This document shows, in pieces, positions 25,812-36,326 of a stretch of DNA of 64,000 bases (positions are counted from its first letter, which is position 1; each line of letters begins with the position of its first letter). Under the pieces are notes generated by a model. The model had not been told where the DNA came from. It saw only the letters and a list, made by a program, of their open reading frames with translations, and did not search any database. The DNA lies in assembly GCA_965116625.1 (NCBI GenBank), contig OZ220717.1, positions 1,922,001-1,986,000 of the forward strand. The letters run 5' to 3'. The position numbers and the translations under genes are program-made. The DNA is from VXNE01 sp965116625 (lineage in GTDB: Bacteria; Pseudomonadota; Gammaproteobacteria; Pseudomonadales; Azotimanducaceae).

Positions 25812-26516
25812 TCAGCCGAGTAGTGCGTCGGCGAATTCGCCGAGCGTCGGGAATGTCCAGGTGGGCTGCGCCCGGGCACGCTGCGCCGCGCCCTGGGCAC
25901 CCCGGTTGCGGTCGATCCACACCGTTGCCAGCTGCAGTTCGTTCGCGGGCGCGATGTCGTGATACAGGCTCTCGGCCACGTGCAGGATCCGGTCCCGGCT
26001 GCAGCCGATGTCCGTGAGCGCGGTCTCGAAGACGCGTTTTTCGGGCTTGTACGCGCCGGCGGTCTCGGCGGTCGTGACGTGGGCGAATTCCACACCCAGT
26101 GCCTCTTTCGTGAGCGAGAACAGGGCATCGTCGACGTTCGAAATGATTGCCAGCCGGAACCGCGTTCCGAGGCGCTCCAATGCATCGACCGTGTCGGGGA
26201 ACGGCTTCCACTCGCCAAGGCTCGCGGGAAAACCGTCACGTTCATCCGGGGTAGGCATGAACCCCAAACGTGTGCCGAAACGATCCAGAACGCCTCTCAG
26301 GACGTCTTCATACTTGCCGCCTTCCCGCTGCAGTGCGGGTTCCGTCGCGGAAAAGAACTCGAGGATGAAGTCGTCCGTGACATGCGCGTCGTGGCCCGTG
26401 AGGACGGGCTGGAGGTAGTCGACGATACCGCCTTGCCAGTCGACGAGTGTGCCGTAGCAATCGAATGTCAGGACATCGAACGCGTCCGGATCGAATTCGG
26501 TTTCTCCGCGCTCCAC
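25812..26516 (-). CDS. HAD-family hydrolase (haloacid-dehalogenase type II-like)
   Basis: A 234-aa hydrolase with motif I FDCYGTLVDW (nucleophile D19), motif II LAIISNVDD, motif III lysine in AGAYKPEKRVFE and motif IV ILHVAESLYHDIAPA. The FDCYGTLVDW form and helical cap are typical of type II haloacid dehalogenases, but many such proteins act as phosphatases. It is the first gene of the HAD-PTPS-SDR-transporter cluster, so it might dephosphorylate a pterin phosphate; that is speculative. Confidence 0.87.
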   Translation of the reverse strand: MERGETEFDPDAFDVLTFDCYGTLVDWQGGIVDYLQPVLTGHDAHVTDDFILEFFSATEPALQREGGKYEDVLRGVLDRFGTRLGFMPTPDERDGFPASLGEWKPFPDTVDALERLGTRFRLAIISNVDDALFSLTKEALGVEFAHVTTAETAGAYKPEKRVFETALTDIGCSRDRILHVAESLYHDIAPANELQLATVWIDRNRGAQGAAQRARAQPTWTFPTLGEFADALLG

Positions 26517-26544
26517 GATCTTTCCCGTCGCGCCGTGGTCCGGC

Positions 26545-26934
26545 TCAGCCGGTTCTGATCTGGGAAACGATCAGGCCGCAGAACGACTCGGTGTTCCGCT
26601 CGAACATCCAGCCCATGTGTTGCCCGCACCCCTCGCAGCAGGCCAGGCGCCAACTGAACCCGGGAAACCAGGTGTCCGCCGCGGTGGGTTGGCCGAACAG
26701 GTCCACGCCGGGGGCCTCGGCGTAACAGCCGAACGTATGCGTGACGCCGTAGGGATTCGTCATGCTGTGTTCATGCGCGCCCATGATGTCGACACGGTCG
26801 TCGACGTGTCCTATCACGTGCTCGCATGCGGCGCAGAAGATGTAGCCCTTCTTCGACCGGTCAACGGTGTCGATGAGATCCTTCAGGTCAGGATCGAATG
26901 TCCTGGATCGAGTGTCGTCGAGTACGTCGCTCAT
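26545..26934 (-). CDS. CULT-domain (cereblon-like) zinc protein
   Basis: A 129-aa protein that is almost entirely a CULT domain, the thalidomide-binding fold of human cereblon. Zinc ligands are two CxxC pairs, C34/C37 (FCAACEHVI) and C100/C103 (CCEGCGQHMGW). The three tryptophans of the aromatic ligand cage appear as W89 and W95 in WFPGFSW and W109 in HMGW, matching the cereblon order WFPGYAW ... HIGW. NPYGVTHTFGCY in the middle is also conserved. The ATG at 26934 is chosen because the domain begins there. Stand-alone bacterial homologues are known structurally (a Magnetospirillum protein), but their cellular role is unknown. Located between the HAD gene and a flavoprotein gene. Confidence 0.87.
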   Translation of the reverse strand: MSDVLDDTRSRTFDPDLKDLIDTVDRSKKGYIFCAACEHVIGHVDDRVDIMGAHEHSMTNPYGVTHTFGCYAEAPGVDLFGQPTAADTWFPGFSWRLACCEGCGQHMGWMFERNTESFCGLIVSQIRTG

Positions 26935-27000
26935 GCCGGATGTCCTAACGATGCAAATGCCCGCGGCTTTGTCTGCAAACGCGACGGGGATTAAACCATA

Positions 27001-27018
27001 GCCCCGAGGTGACGGGGC
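27001..27018 (-). terminator. Hairpin after the uvrA-flavoprotein operon
   Basis: GCCCCG (27001-27006) pairs with CGGGGC (27013-27018) around a 6-nt loop. Read on the minus strand it is followed by TATGGTTTAATC, a modest T-rich tail. It lies 74 bp beyond the flavoprotein stop and just before the CULT gene, where a terminator is expected. Confidence 0.45.
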
Positions 27019-27091
27019 GCGGGATGCGGCACGCGTGATAGGTGGTCTTGGCCGGGAATGAAACACGGTGTGTCCGAAGGGTCGGCGGATT

Positions 27092-28296
27092 TCATGGCTG
27101 GGCCGCCAATTGCCTCAGATCGGTGCCGGCGTCGGCCAGGTGATTCGGATCGACCGTGCGCCCGACAAGTTGCCGGCATGCCAGGAATTCCCGGGGCGAG
27201 TTAACCGCGTCAGCCGCTGCAAGGACGTCACCACTGAAGTGGAACATGACGAACCTGCGCTCGGCCGGGTCACCGCGAACCACGTACGAGTCGCCGTCGG
27301 TCGAAAACCCCACCATCTGCAGCTTGAGGTCGTACTGGTCCGACCAGAACCAGGGCATGCTCGCATAGACGTTGTCACCTCCCGCCATGTTGGTGGCCGC
27401 CACGCGTGACTGCTCCATCGCGTTGGGTACGGACTCGAGCCGCAGCCGGCGTCCGAGGACCGGGTTCGGATGGTTGGTGCAGTCGCCGGCGGCGTATACG
27501 TCCGGGTCCGACGTGGTGCAGCGCTCATCGACCCGTATGCCGTTCGCGCATGCCAGCCCCGCCGACTCCGCCAGTTCGACGTTCGGCACGATGCCGATGC
27601 CGACAACAACCAGGTCGGACGGGATCCGGGTCCCGTCGGCGCAGACCACCTGTTCTACCCGGTCCGTGCCCTCAAACTCCGTGGCCGATGCACCGGTTCG
27701 GATGTCGACCCCGGCGTCCGTGTGCAGCGCATGGTAGAAGTCGGACATCTCTGGTGAGGCGACCCGCTGCAGAATGCGGTCCTCCATCTCGAGGACGGTC
27801 ACCGCGAGGCCGGCCTGCACGGCCACCGAGGCGACCTCCAGGCCGATATAGCCACCGCCCACGATGGTGGCGCGCCGGCCCGGTCGCATGTCCGCCTTGA
27901 TGTCGTCCGCATCGGCAATGTCGCGCAGGTAGTGGACACCCGCCAGCGCGCCGCCGGGAATATCCAGCTTCCGTGCCCTGGCGCCGGTGGCGAGCAGCAG
28001 CTTTTCGTAGGCAACGGTCGACCCGTCTTCAAGCACGAGGACCTTCGCATTCCGGTCGATCCCGGTGGCGCGCGTGCCGCTCACCAATTCGATGTCCCGG
28101 CTTTCGTAGAAGGATTCCGGCCGCAGGTACACGCGGTCCAGCCCCTGCTCACCGGCAAGGTACTGCTTCGACAGCGGTGGCCGCTGATAGGGAATGTGTG
28201 GCTCATCGCAGACGACGAGGACTTTCCCGCCGTAGCCCCCCTGGCGGAGACCGGCTGCTGCCTGGCCCGCGGCGTGACCGCCGCCCACGATCACGA

Positions 28297-28300
<4 letters not shown>
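27092..28300 (-). CDS. FAD-dependent oxidoreductase (ferredoxin/rubredoxin reductase type)
   Basis: A 402-aa flavoprotein with the FAD Rossmann motif IVIVGGGHAAGQAAAGLR at the N-terminus, a second NAD(P)H-binding motif ATIVGGGYIGLEVASVA near residues 143-159, and the FAD-contacting DVYAAGDCTNHPN. It is the architecture of ferredoxin reductases that serve dioxygenases and P450s. HIPYQRPPLSK, conserved in the family, follows the first motif. It starts with GTG whose bases overlap the uvrA stop (GTGA). That coupling to a DNA-repair gene is unusual and probably not functional. No ferredoxin or oxygenase gene is adjacent, so the partner is unknown. Confidence 0.9.
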
Positions 28301-31209
<2,909 letters not shown>

Positions 31210-31365
31210 TCGCGCCCTGTCGTCCAGTCAAACCCGCGAAAATACGCGGTCGAAAACGCTGCCGCAACAGCGTCATTCTCCCACATCGCGAAGCGGCAAT
31301 GTCTGTAGTGTGAGGCTGTGCCTTGCGCTATATTGGAACGACCTTTCGGGGAGCGAAGAAGAACC

Positions 31366-31839
31366 ATGGCGCGGGGCATCAACAAGGTCATTCTCATAGG
31401 CAATCTCGGGCGCGATCCGGAGACGCGCTACACCCAGGGCGGGAGCCCCGTCACCAACCTGAGGCTTGCCACATCGGATCAATGGCGGGACCGTACGTCC
31501 AACGAGATGCAGGAGCGAACCGAGTGGCATACGGTGGTGTGTTTCGGGCGATTGGCCGAGATTGCCGGCCAGTATCTGCGCAGGGGTTCGAAGTGCTATA
31601 TCGAGGGTCGGCTGCAGACCCGCTCCTGGGAGGACCGGGAAGGAAACACGCGCTACACGACGGAAGTCGTGGCGCGCGACATGCAGATGCTCGACAGCCG
31701 TGGCGATTCGTCGGGAGGCTATGCGCCGCCGCCCCGTGGCGGCGCGGCGCAGGAAAGCCCGCAACCCGCGCGGAGCCCGGCGCCCGCCACGGACGCCACT
31801 GACGATCTCGACGACCTGGACGACGACATCCCATTCTAG
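31366..31839 (+). CDS. ssb: Single-stranded DNA-binding protein
   Basis: Binds and protects single-stranded DNA in replication and repair. The 157-aa protein has the OB fold (RGINKVILIGNLGRDPETRY, RTEWHTVVCFGRLAEIAGQYL, YIEGRLQTRSWED), a Pro/Ala/Gly-rich linker and the acidic C-terminal tip DDLDDDIPF that recruits partner proteins. The ATG at 31366 begins the conserved MARGINKV. An in-frame ATG 48 bp upstream adds non-homologous residues and is rejected. Divergent from uvrA. Confidence 0.97.
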   Translation: MARGINKVILIGNLGRDPETRYTQGGSPVTNLRLATSDQWRDRTSNEMQERTEWHTVVCFGRLAEIAGQYLRRGSKCYIEGRLQTRSWEDREGNTRYTTEVVARDMQMLDSRGDSSGGYAPPPRGGAAQESPQPARSPAPATDATDDLDDLDDDIPF

Positions 31840-31858
31840 TGTCGTGTCACGCGACACT
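31838..31858 (+). terminator. Hairpin at the ssb stop codon
   Basis: AGTGTCG (31838-31844) pairs perfectly with CGACACT (31852-31858) around a 7-nt loop, starting within the ssb stop codon. No U-run follows. It separates ssb from the convergent uppP gene. Confidence 0.45.
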
Positions 31859-31936
31859 GGTGACCGTGCGCCGCATGGCCGCATGCGCATGGCAGCAGAA
31901 GTAGCGCGCAAGTGCCGGTCGAGGCGCCAGCGAGCG

Positions 31937-32722
31937 TCAAACGAAAAACCATAGCAGCGCGGCGCCCAGCGCCAGCCGGTAGACGACGTAGGGAGCCATT
32001 CCCGTCCGGTTTACGAGCACGATGAACGCCCGGATGCAAGCGTAGGCTGCGACCGCAGACACCGCGAACCCAAGCCCCAGGTGCGTCCACGGCACCACTT
32101 CCGGCGCAGTCCGTGCGTCCACGGCGGTGAGCAGGGCCGCTCCCGCGATCGTGGGGATTGCCAGCAGGAAGGAAAACCGGGCTGCACCCTGACGCCCGAG
32201 CCCGACAAGTAACGCCGCGGTGATGGTGACCCCGGAACGGGAAGCACCGGGAACCAGGGCCATTGCCTGGGCCAGGCCGATGACGGCCGCCTGGCCATAG
32301 GAAAGCGCGTGCTCGTCCCGTGTCGACGTCGTTCGGCGGTCCGCCCACCATAGCGGGATGGCGAAAGCCATGGTCGCAACGGCGATCACGCCGATGGTGC
32401 GCAGTTCCGACTCGATGAAGGGTTTGAACAGGAGTCCGGCGAGGGCTGCGGGAACCGTCGCGACGGCGACCTTGGACAACAGCGACACGGATGCGCCGGC
32501 GCGCAGTCGAAACGCGTCGGCGGCAAAGGCTACCAACTCGGCGCGAAAGTAGATGACGACGGCGGTCAGCGATCCGAGGTGCACGGCGACGTCGAACCTG
32601 AGTCCCTGGTCGGGCCAGGCGGTCAGTTCGGCAGGCAGGATGAGATGCGCGGAACTGGAGATCGGAAGGAATTCCGTAATGCCTTGAATCAAGGCCAGGA
32701 CGATGACTTGGTGCAGGTCCAC
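31937..32722 (-). CDS. uppP: Undecaprenyl-diphosphatase
   Basis: Inner-membrane enzyme recycling undecaprenyl pyrophosphate to the lipid carrier for peptidoglycan and other envelope polymers. The 261-aa polytopic protein shows both catalytic motifs: ITEFLPISSSAHL near residues 15-27 and LVPGASRSGVTITAALL in the C-terminal half, plus several hydrophobic helices. It starts with GTG at 32722 in a 35-bp divergent space shared with the LON-domain gene. Convergent with ssb. It lies a few kb from the mrdA-dacA cell-wall cluster. Confidence 0.95.
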   Translation of the reverse strand: MDLHQVIVLALIQGITEFLPISSSAHLILPAELTAWPDQGLRFDVAVHLGSLTAVVIYFRAELVAFAADAFRLRAGASVSLLSKVAVATVPAALAGLLFKPFIESELRTIGVIAVATMAFAIPLWWADRRTTSTRDEHALSYGQAAVIGLAQAMALVPGASRSGVTITAALLVGLGRQGAARFSFLLAIPTIAGAALLTAVDARTAPEVVPWTHLGLGFAVSAVAAYACIRAFIVLVNRTGMAPYVVYRLALGAALLWFFV

Positions 32723-32757
32723 GCTGGCGATAGTGTACGTGTTAAGGTGCGGGCATT

Positions 32758-33381
32758 GTGAAATCCTCGCTCACTGAACTGCCTCTGTTCCCCCTGGGCC
32801 AGGTGCTCGTTCCCGGCGGTCAGATGGGCTTGAGGATCTTCGAGGCGAGGTACCTCGACCTGGTTGGCCGATGCATGCGGGAGGACGCCGGATTCGGTGT
32901 CGTGCTCATCCGCCGGGGCGCCGACACTTACGGTGCCGGCATGGGACAACCTGAAATACACGACGTGGGAACCGTGGCTCGCATCGTCGACTTCGACCAG
33001 GCCGGATCGGGTCAGCTTGCGATCAGGATCAGCGGGGGAAGGAACTTCCGCATCGCGAACACGCGGGAACAGGCAGACCACCTGTTGCTGGGTGACGTCG
33101 AACTTCTGCCCGAGGAGAGCGCCTGCCCCGTTGACGTGGGCTTCGAGGGGCTGACGGCGCTCCTTCGCCAGATCATGCGGCACTCGGCGGCATCCGATTG
33201 GTCGAAGGACGGGTCAGAAGAGATGGACCTGGGTGACGCACGAACGCTGGGTTGGCGGCTCGCCGACGTGCTGCCGTTCCCGCCGGAGGTCAAGCAGACC
33301 CTGTTGCAGATGCCCGGTGCGGTCGCACGCCTGATCGAGATTCGGCGCCTGGTCGAGGGCACGGACCGGGGCAACGCTTGA
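32758..33381 (+). CDS. LON peptidase substrate-binding-domain protein
   Basis: A 207-aa protein consisting only of the LON N-terminal (substrate-binding) domain: LPLFPLGQVLVPGGQMGLRIFEARYLDLV at the start, then GFGVVLIRRG, VGTVARIVDF and a C-terminal helical part. There is no AAA+ or protease domain, as in the stand-alone YcaK/PF02190-only proteins. It starts with GTG. Function of these stand-alone domains is unclear; they may be adaptors. Divergent from uppP. Confidence 0.88.
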   Translation: MKSSLTELPLFPLGQVLVPGGQMGLRIFEARYLDLVGRCMREDAGFGVVLIRRGADTYGAGMGQPEIHDVGTVARIVDFDQAGSGQLAIRISGGRNFRIANTREQADHLLLGDVELLPEESACPVDVGFEGLTALLRQIMRHSAASDWSKDGSEEMDLGDARTLGWRLADVLPFPPEVKQTLLQMPGAVARLIEIRRLVEGTDRGNA

Positions 33382-33509
33382 GCGGAGCCTTCAGCCGGGT
33401 GGGCTTGGGCGGGGGTGAAAGACGGCACAGGCGAAGGGACGGGGGATTGCATCCTGCGAACAGATTTGGTCGCATTCCCGCACGACACCAATGAGCCCGG
33501 GAATCTCGT

Positions 33510-34991
33510 ATGACTAGCCCGCTGAAGACACTGCAGCCGGGTTCGATCGTGCTTGCGCCGGACGGGACCGCGTTCCCCGTGGACGCTGCATTCGCGTCGG
33601 CATTCAGGCCCGGAGACCGGGTGATCGCCGATCCGGACGCCGGACTGCTCCGTATTCCCGCCGAAGATGCGGCTGCGGCCGCCGACGCGGTAGACCGGGC
33701 GGTCGCGGCTTTCGAACAGATGGGATCGGTCGACGACGATTCCATCGCGATGTTCTACGAGCACGGGGCACGGGCCCTCGCCGACGACGCGGTGTGGCGG
33801 GAGATCGCTGCCGTAAACGCGGCGGATGTCGAACGCGCCCGGGCGCGTGGCAGATCGACGACGCGGCTCGCGGTGTCCGACGACATGCGCGGGAAGATGA
33901 TCGAGGGGATGCGCGGATGGGCCCGCACGCCGTCCCGCCGCGGAGCACTGCTCGAGACTGTTCGCCACGAAGGATTCCGGGTCGAGATGGTAGGCGCGGC
34001 GCTTGGCGTGGTGGCGTTCGTATTCGAGGGACGTCCCAACGTCCTCGCCGATGCCTGCGGGGTGCTGCGAGGTGGCAATACGGTCGTGTTCCGTATCGGC
34101 AGTGATGCCCTGGCCACGGCGCGGAGCATCATGCGGCTTGCGATAGATCCCGCATTGGCCAAATCCGGATTGCCACCGGGAACGGTATCGCTCGTGGACA
34201 GCGCCGCGCACGCGGCAGGCTGGGCACTGTTTCTCGATCAGAGGCTGTCGTTGGCAGTAGCGAGGGGTTCTGGCCAGACGGTCGCGTTGCTCGGGTCGCT
34301 GGCTCGCGGCGCCGGCACCCCGGTCAGCCTTCACGGCACCGGCGGCGCCTGGATCGTCGCGTCGGACAGGGCAAGTGGCGATCACCTGAAGGCGTCGGTT
34401 GTGAGATCGCTCGATCGAAAGGTCTGCAATACACTGAATACGTGCTGTCTGGTCGGAAGCATGGCGGCCACGCATGCACGGCTCGTGCTGGAAGCACTTC
34501 TTGAGGCAGGCAATGCCCGGGGCCAGGCGTTCAAGCTGCATGTGGCCGCCGGCAATGAAGACCTGGTGCCGAAAGGACTGTTCGAAAGGGAAGTCCGGAT
34601 CGTCCGTCCCCAGGGCAGCGTCGTCGAGAAACAGGCCGACGTGATCTCCCGGGACGAACTCGGCATCGAGTGGGAATGGGAAGAGACGCCTGAAGTCACC
34701 CTCGTCCAGGTGGATTCCCTCGACGAGGCGGTTGCCCTGTTCAATGCGCAGAGTCCGCGCCTCGTCGGTACGCTGGTATCGGAAGACCCGGACGAGCACC
34801 GGAGGTTCTACAGGACCCTGAACGCTCCCTTTGTCGGCGATGGTCATACCCGGTGGGTGGATGGGCAGTTCGCCCTCAACAAGCCGGAGCTGGGCCTTTC
34901 AAACTGGGAGCACGGACGGCTGTTCGCCCGTGGCGCGGTACTCACCGGAGACAGCGTCTACACGGTGCGGACGCGCTACATCACGGAGTGA
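33510..34991 (+). CDS. proA: Glutamate-5-semialdehyde dehydrogenase (N-terminally extended ProA)
   Basis: Reduces gamma-glutamyl phosphate to the semialdehyde in proline synthesis. The 493-aa aldehyde-dehydrogenase-fold protein has FEGRPNVLADACGVLRGGN and the nucleophile C306 in RKVCNTLNTC. ProA is usually about 420 aa; the excess is an N-terminal extension of roughly 65-70 residues (TLQPGSIVLAPDGTAFPVDA and following) that is not part of the ALDH fold. Gene order proA-nadD-rsfS is common in proteobacteria and supports the call. proB is not nearby. Confidence 0.85.
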   Translation: MTSPLKTLQPGSIVLAPDGTAFPVDAAFASAFRPGDRVIADPDAGLLRIPAEDAAAAADAVDRAVAAFEQMGSVDDDSIAMFYEHGARALADDAVWREIAAVNAADVERARARGRSTTRLAVSDDMRGKMIEGMRGWARTPSRRGALLETVRHEGFRVEMVGAALGVVAFVFEGRPNVLADACGVLRGGNTVVFRIGSDALATARSIMRLAIDPALAKSGLPPGTVSLVDSAAHAAGWALFLDQRLSLAVARGSGQTVALLGSLARGAGTPVSLHGTGGAWIVASDRASGDHLKASVVRSLDRKVCNTLNTCCLVGSMAATHARLVLEALLEAGNARGQAFKLHVAAGNEDLVPKGLFEREVRIVRPQGSVVEKQADVISRDELGIEWEWEETPEVTLVQVDSLDEAVALFNAQSPRLVGTLVSEDPDEHRRFYRTLNAPFVGDGHTRWVDGQFALNKPELGLSNWEHGRLFARGAVLTGDSVYTVRTRYITE

Positions 34992-35069
34992 CGCCGTGAC
35001 GCGATACCGCCTCAAGCGTATTATCCGCCGGATGGATGCGCGCATTGCCTGCGGAGAAAGCCCTCGTCG

Positions 35070-35675
35070 TTGAAGGTGCGGACATTTCTTGGCGGTACTT
35101 TCGATCCGGTGCATGTGGGCCACCTCCACGCCGCCCGCTCCGTGGGGAGCGCCCTGGAAGTGCCATCGGTCACCCTCGTCCTCGCCGCCGAGCCGCCCCA
35201 TCGCGACGCTCGCGCGAGCGTCGCGGACCGATGGGAGATGTTGCGTCTCGCCGTTTCCGGGGACCCGCTGCTGTCGGCTTCCGATGTCGAACTTCGGCGC
35301 GACGGCCCCTCTTACTCCATCGATACCATCGAAGCGCTTGGCGGCGGCGATCCGATCGTCTGGGTTGTGGGCAGTGATGGCCTGGATACCTTCGGGACCT
35401 GGCATCGATTCGAGGCGTTTGCCAAGCGCTGTCACATCGTCGCCGTCGTGAGGCCCGGGACGGAGGTGGCGCCGCTGGCCGGCTTCAGCCTGGTCAACGA
35501 CCCGGCCTGCCTGGCGCAGCATGAGCACGGGTGCCTCGTCGTACTTCCGCATCGCATGCTCGACGTCTCCGCATCGCGCGTCAGGGAGATTCTCTCCCAT
35601 GGCGGCGACGCGTCCGCTTTGTTACCGTCGCCGGTCTGGACCTACGTCCGCGAGCGAGGCCTTTACCATCGCTGA
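35070..35675 (+). CDS. nadD: Nicotinate-nucleotide adenylyltransferase
   Basis: Adenylates nicotinate mononucleotide, the step before NadE. The 201-aa nucleotidyltransferase shows the (T/H)xGH-type motif GGTFDPVHVGHLHAA at residues 8-22 and the second ATP-binding motif SASRVREIL near the C-terminus; AAEPPHRD and SYSIDTIEAL are also typical. The start is a TTG with GCGGAGAAAG upstream. It lies between proA and rsfS. Confidence 0.94.
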   Translation: MKVRTFLGGTFDPVHVGHLHAARSVGSALEVPSVTLVLAAEPPHRDARASVADRWEMLRLAVSGDPLLSASDVELRRDGPSYSIDTIEALGGGDPIVWVVGSDGLDTFGTWHRFEAFAKRCHIVAVVRPGTEVAPLAGFSLVNDPACLAQHEHGCLVVLPHRMLDVSASRVREILSHGGDASALLPSPVWTYVRERGLYHR

Positions 35676-35682
35676 ATCGTTG

Positions 35683-36027
35683 ATGCGGCCAATCGAACTG
35701 CGCGATCTCGTCGTAGAGGCGATCACGGACCTACGGGGACGGGATGTCGTCGTCCTCGACGTGGAGCCACTGACCGACGTCACTGACTACATGGTATTGG
35801 TCACGGGCACGTCGAGACGTCATGTCCGGGCGCTTGTTGACACCGTACACGATGCGGCGAAACGCCGCTCGGCGAAGATACTGGGTATCGAAGGCGCCGA
35901 GACGGGCGAGTGGGTATTGCTCGACCTGGCGGACGTGGTCGTGCATGTCATGCAGGCCGAGACACGCGCCTTCTACGACCTGGAGCGGTTATGGGGCGAC
36001 CTCGCGTCGCCGGTCGCGGAAGTGTGA
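35683..36027 (+). CDS. rsfS: Ribosome silencing factor RsfS
   Basis: Binds ribosomal protein uL14 and blocks subunit joining in stationary phase. The 114-aa protein shows the conserved DVVVLDVEPLTDVTDYMVLVTGTS, then RHVRALVD, the EGAETGEWVLLDLADVVVHVM block and a C-terminal FYDLERLWGDL. The ATG at 35683 matches the family length; a TTG lies just before it. It directly precedes the 99-bp repeat array where rlmH would be expected in most gammaproteobacteria. Confidence 0.94.
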   Translation: MRPIELRDLVVEAITDLRGRDVVVLDVEPLTDVTDYMVLVTGTSRRHVRALVDTVHDAAKRRSAKILGIEGAETGEWVLLDLADVVVHVMQAETRAFYDLERLWGDLASPVAEV

Positions 36028-36040
36028 CGTGAACCTCACA

Positions 36041-36326
36041 CGTCGCCTGTGGCCCAGCCTGACCGGTCTTCCATGGCCCAGACGCTCTGGTTCGCTGGCG
36101 CTCCCCAGAGGCGTTGGGTCCATGGAAGCGCCCCACAGGCGTCGCCTGTGGCCCAGCCTGGCCGGTCTTCCATGGCTCAGACGCTCTGGTTCGCTGGCGC
36201 TCCCCAGAGGCGTTGGGTCCATGGAAGCGCCCCACAGGCGTCGCCTGTGGCCCAGCCTGACCGGTCTTCCATGGCCCAGACGCTCTGGCTCGCTGGCGCT
36301 CCCCAGAGGCGTTGGGTCCATGGAAG
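36041..36326 (+). repeat. Three tandem copies of a 99-bp palindromic repeat
   Basis: Copies start at 36041, 36140 and 36239; the third is cut at about 36326. Copies differ at only two or three positions, so the duplication is recent. Each unit is an imperfect palindrome: CCTGTGG and CTTCCATGG on the left are matched by CCATGGAAG and CCACAGG on the right, with ACGCTCTGG / CCAGAGGCGT nested inside, giving a long hairpin. The unit length is exactly 33 codons, and the plus-strand frame of mrdA stays open through all three. No unique spacers separate the copies. Confidence 0.93.

Noticed and set aside
31210..31365. LexA/SOS box in the uvrA-ssb divergent region
   Set aside because: No CTGT-N8-ACAG match could be found; only partial half sites such as CTGT and an unrelated CGCTG/CAGCG palindrome.
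33012..34847. 611-codon minus-strand frame antisense to the LON-domain and proA genes
   Set aside because: Composition (Arg/His/Gly-rich, no domain pattern) is that of a high-GC antisense shadow; the plus-strand genes have clear family motifs.
36041..36326. CRISPR array
   Set aside because: The three 99-bp units are directly adjacent with no unique spacers, and each unit is a large palindrome; no cas genes are nearby.
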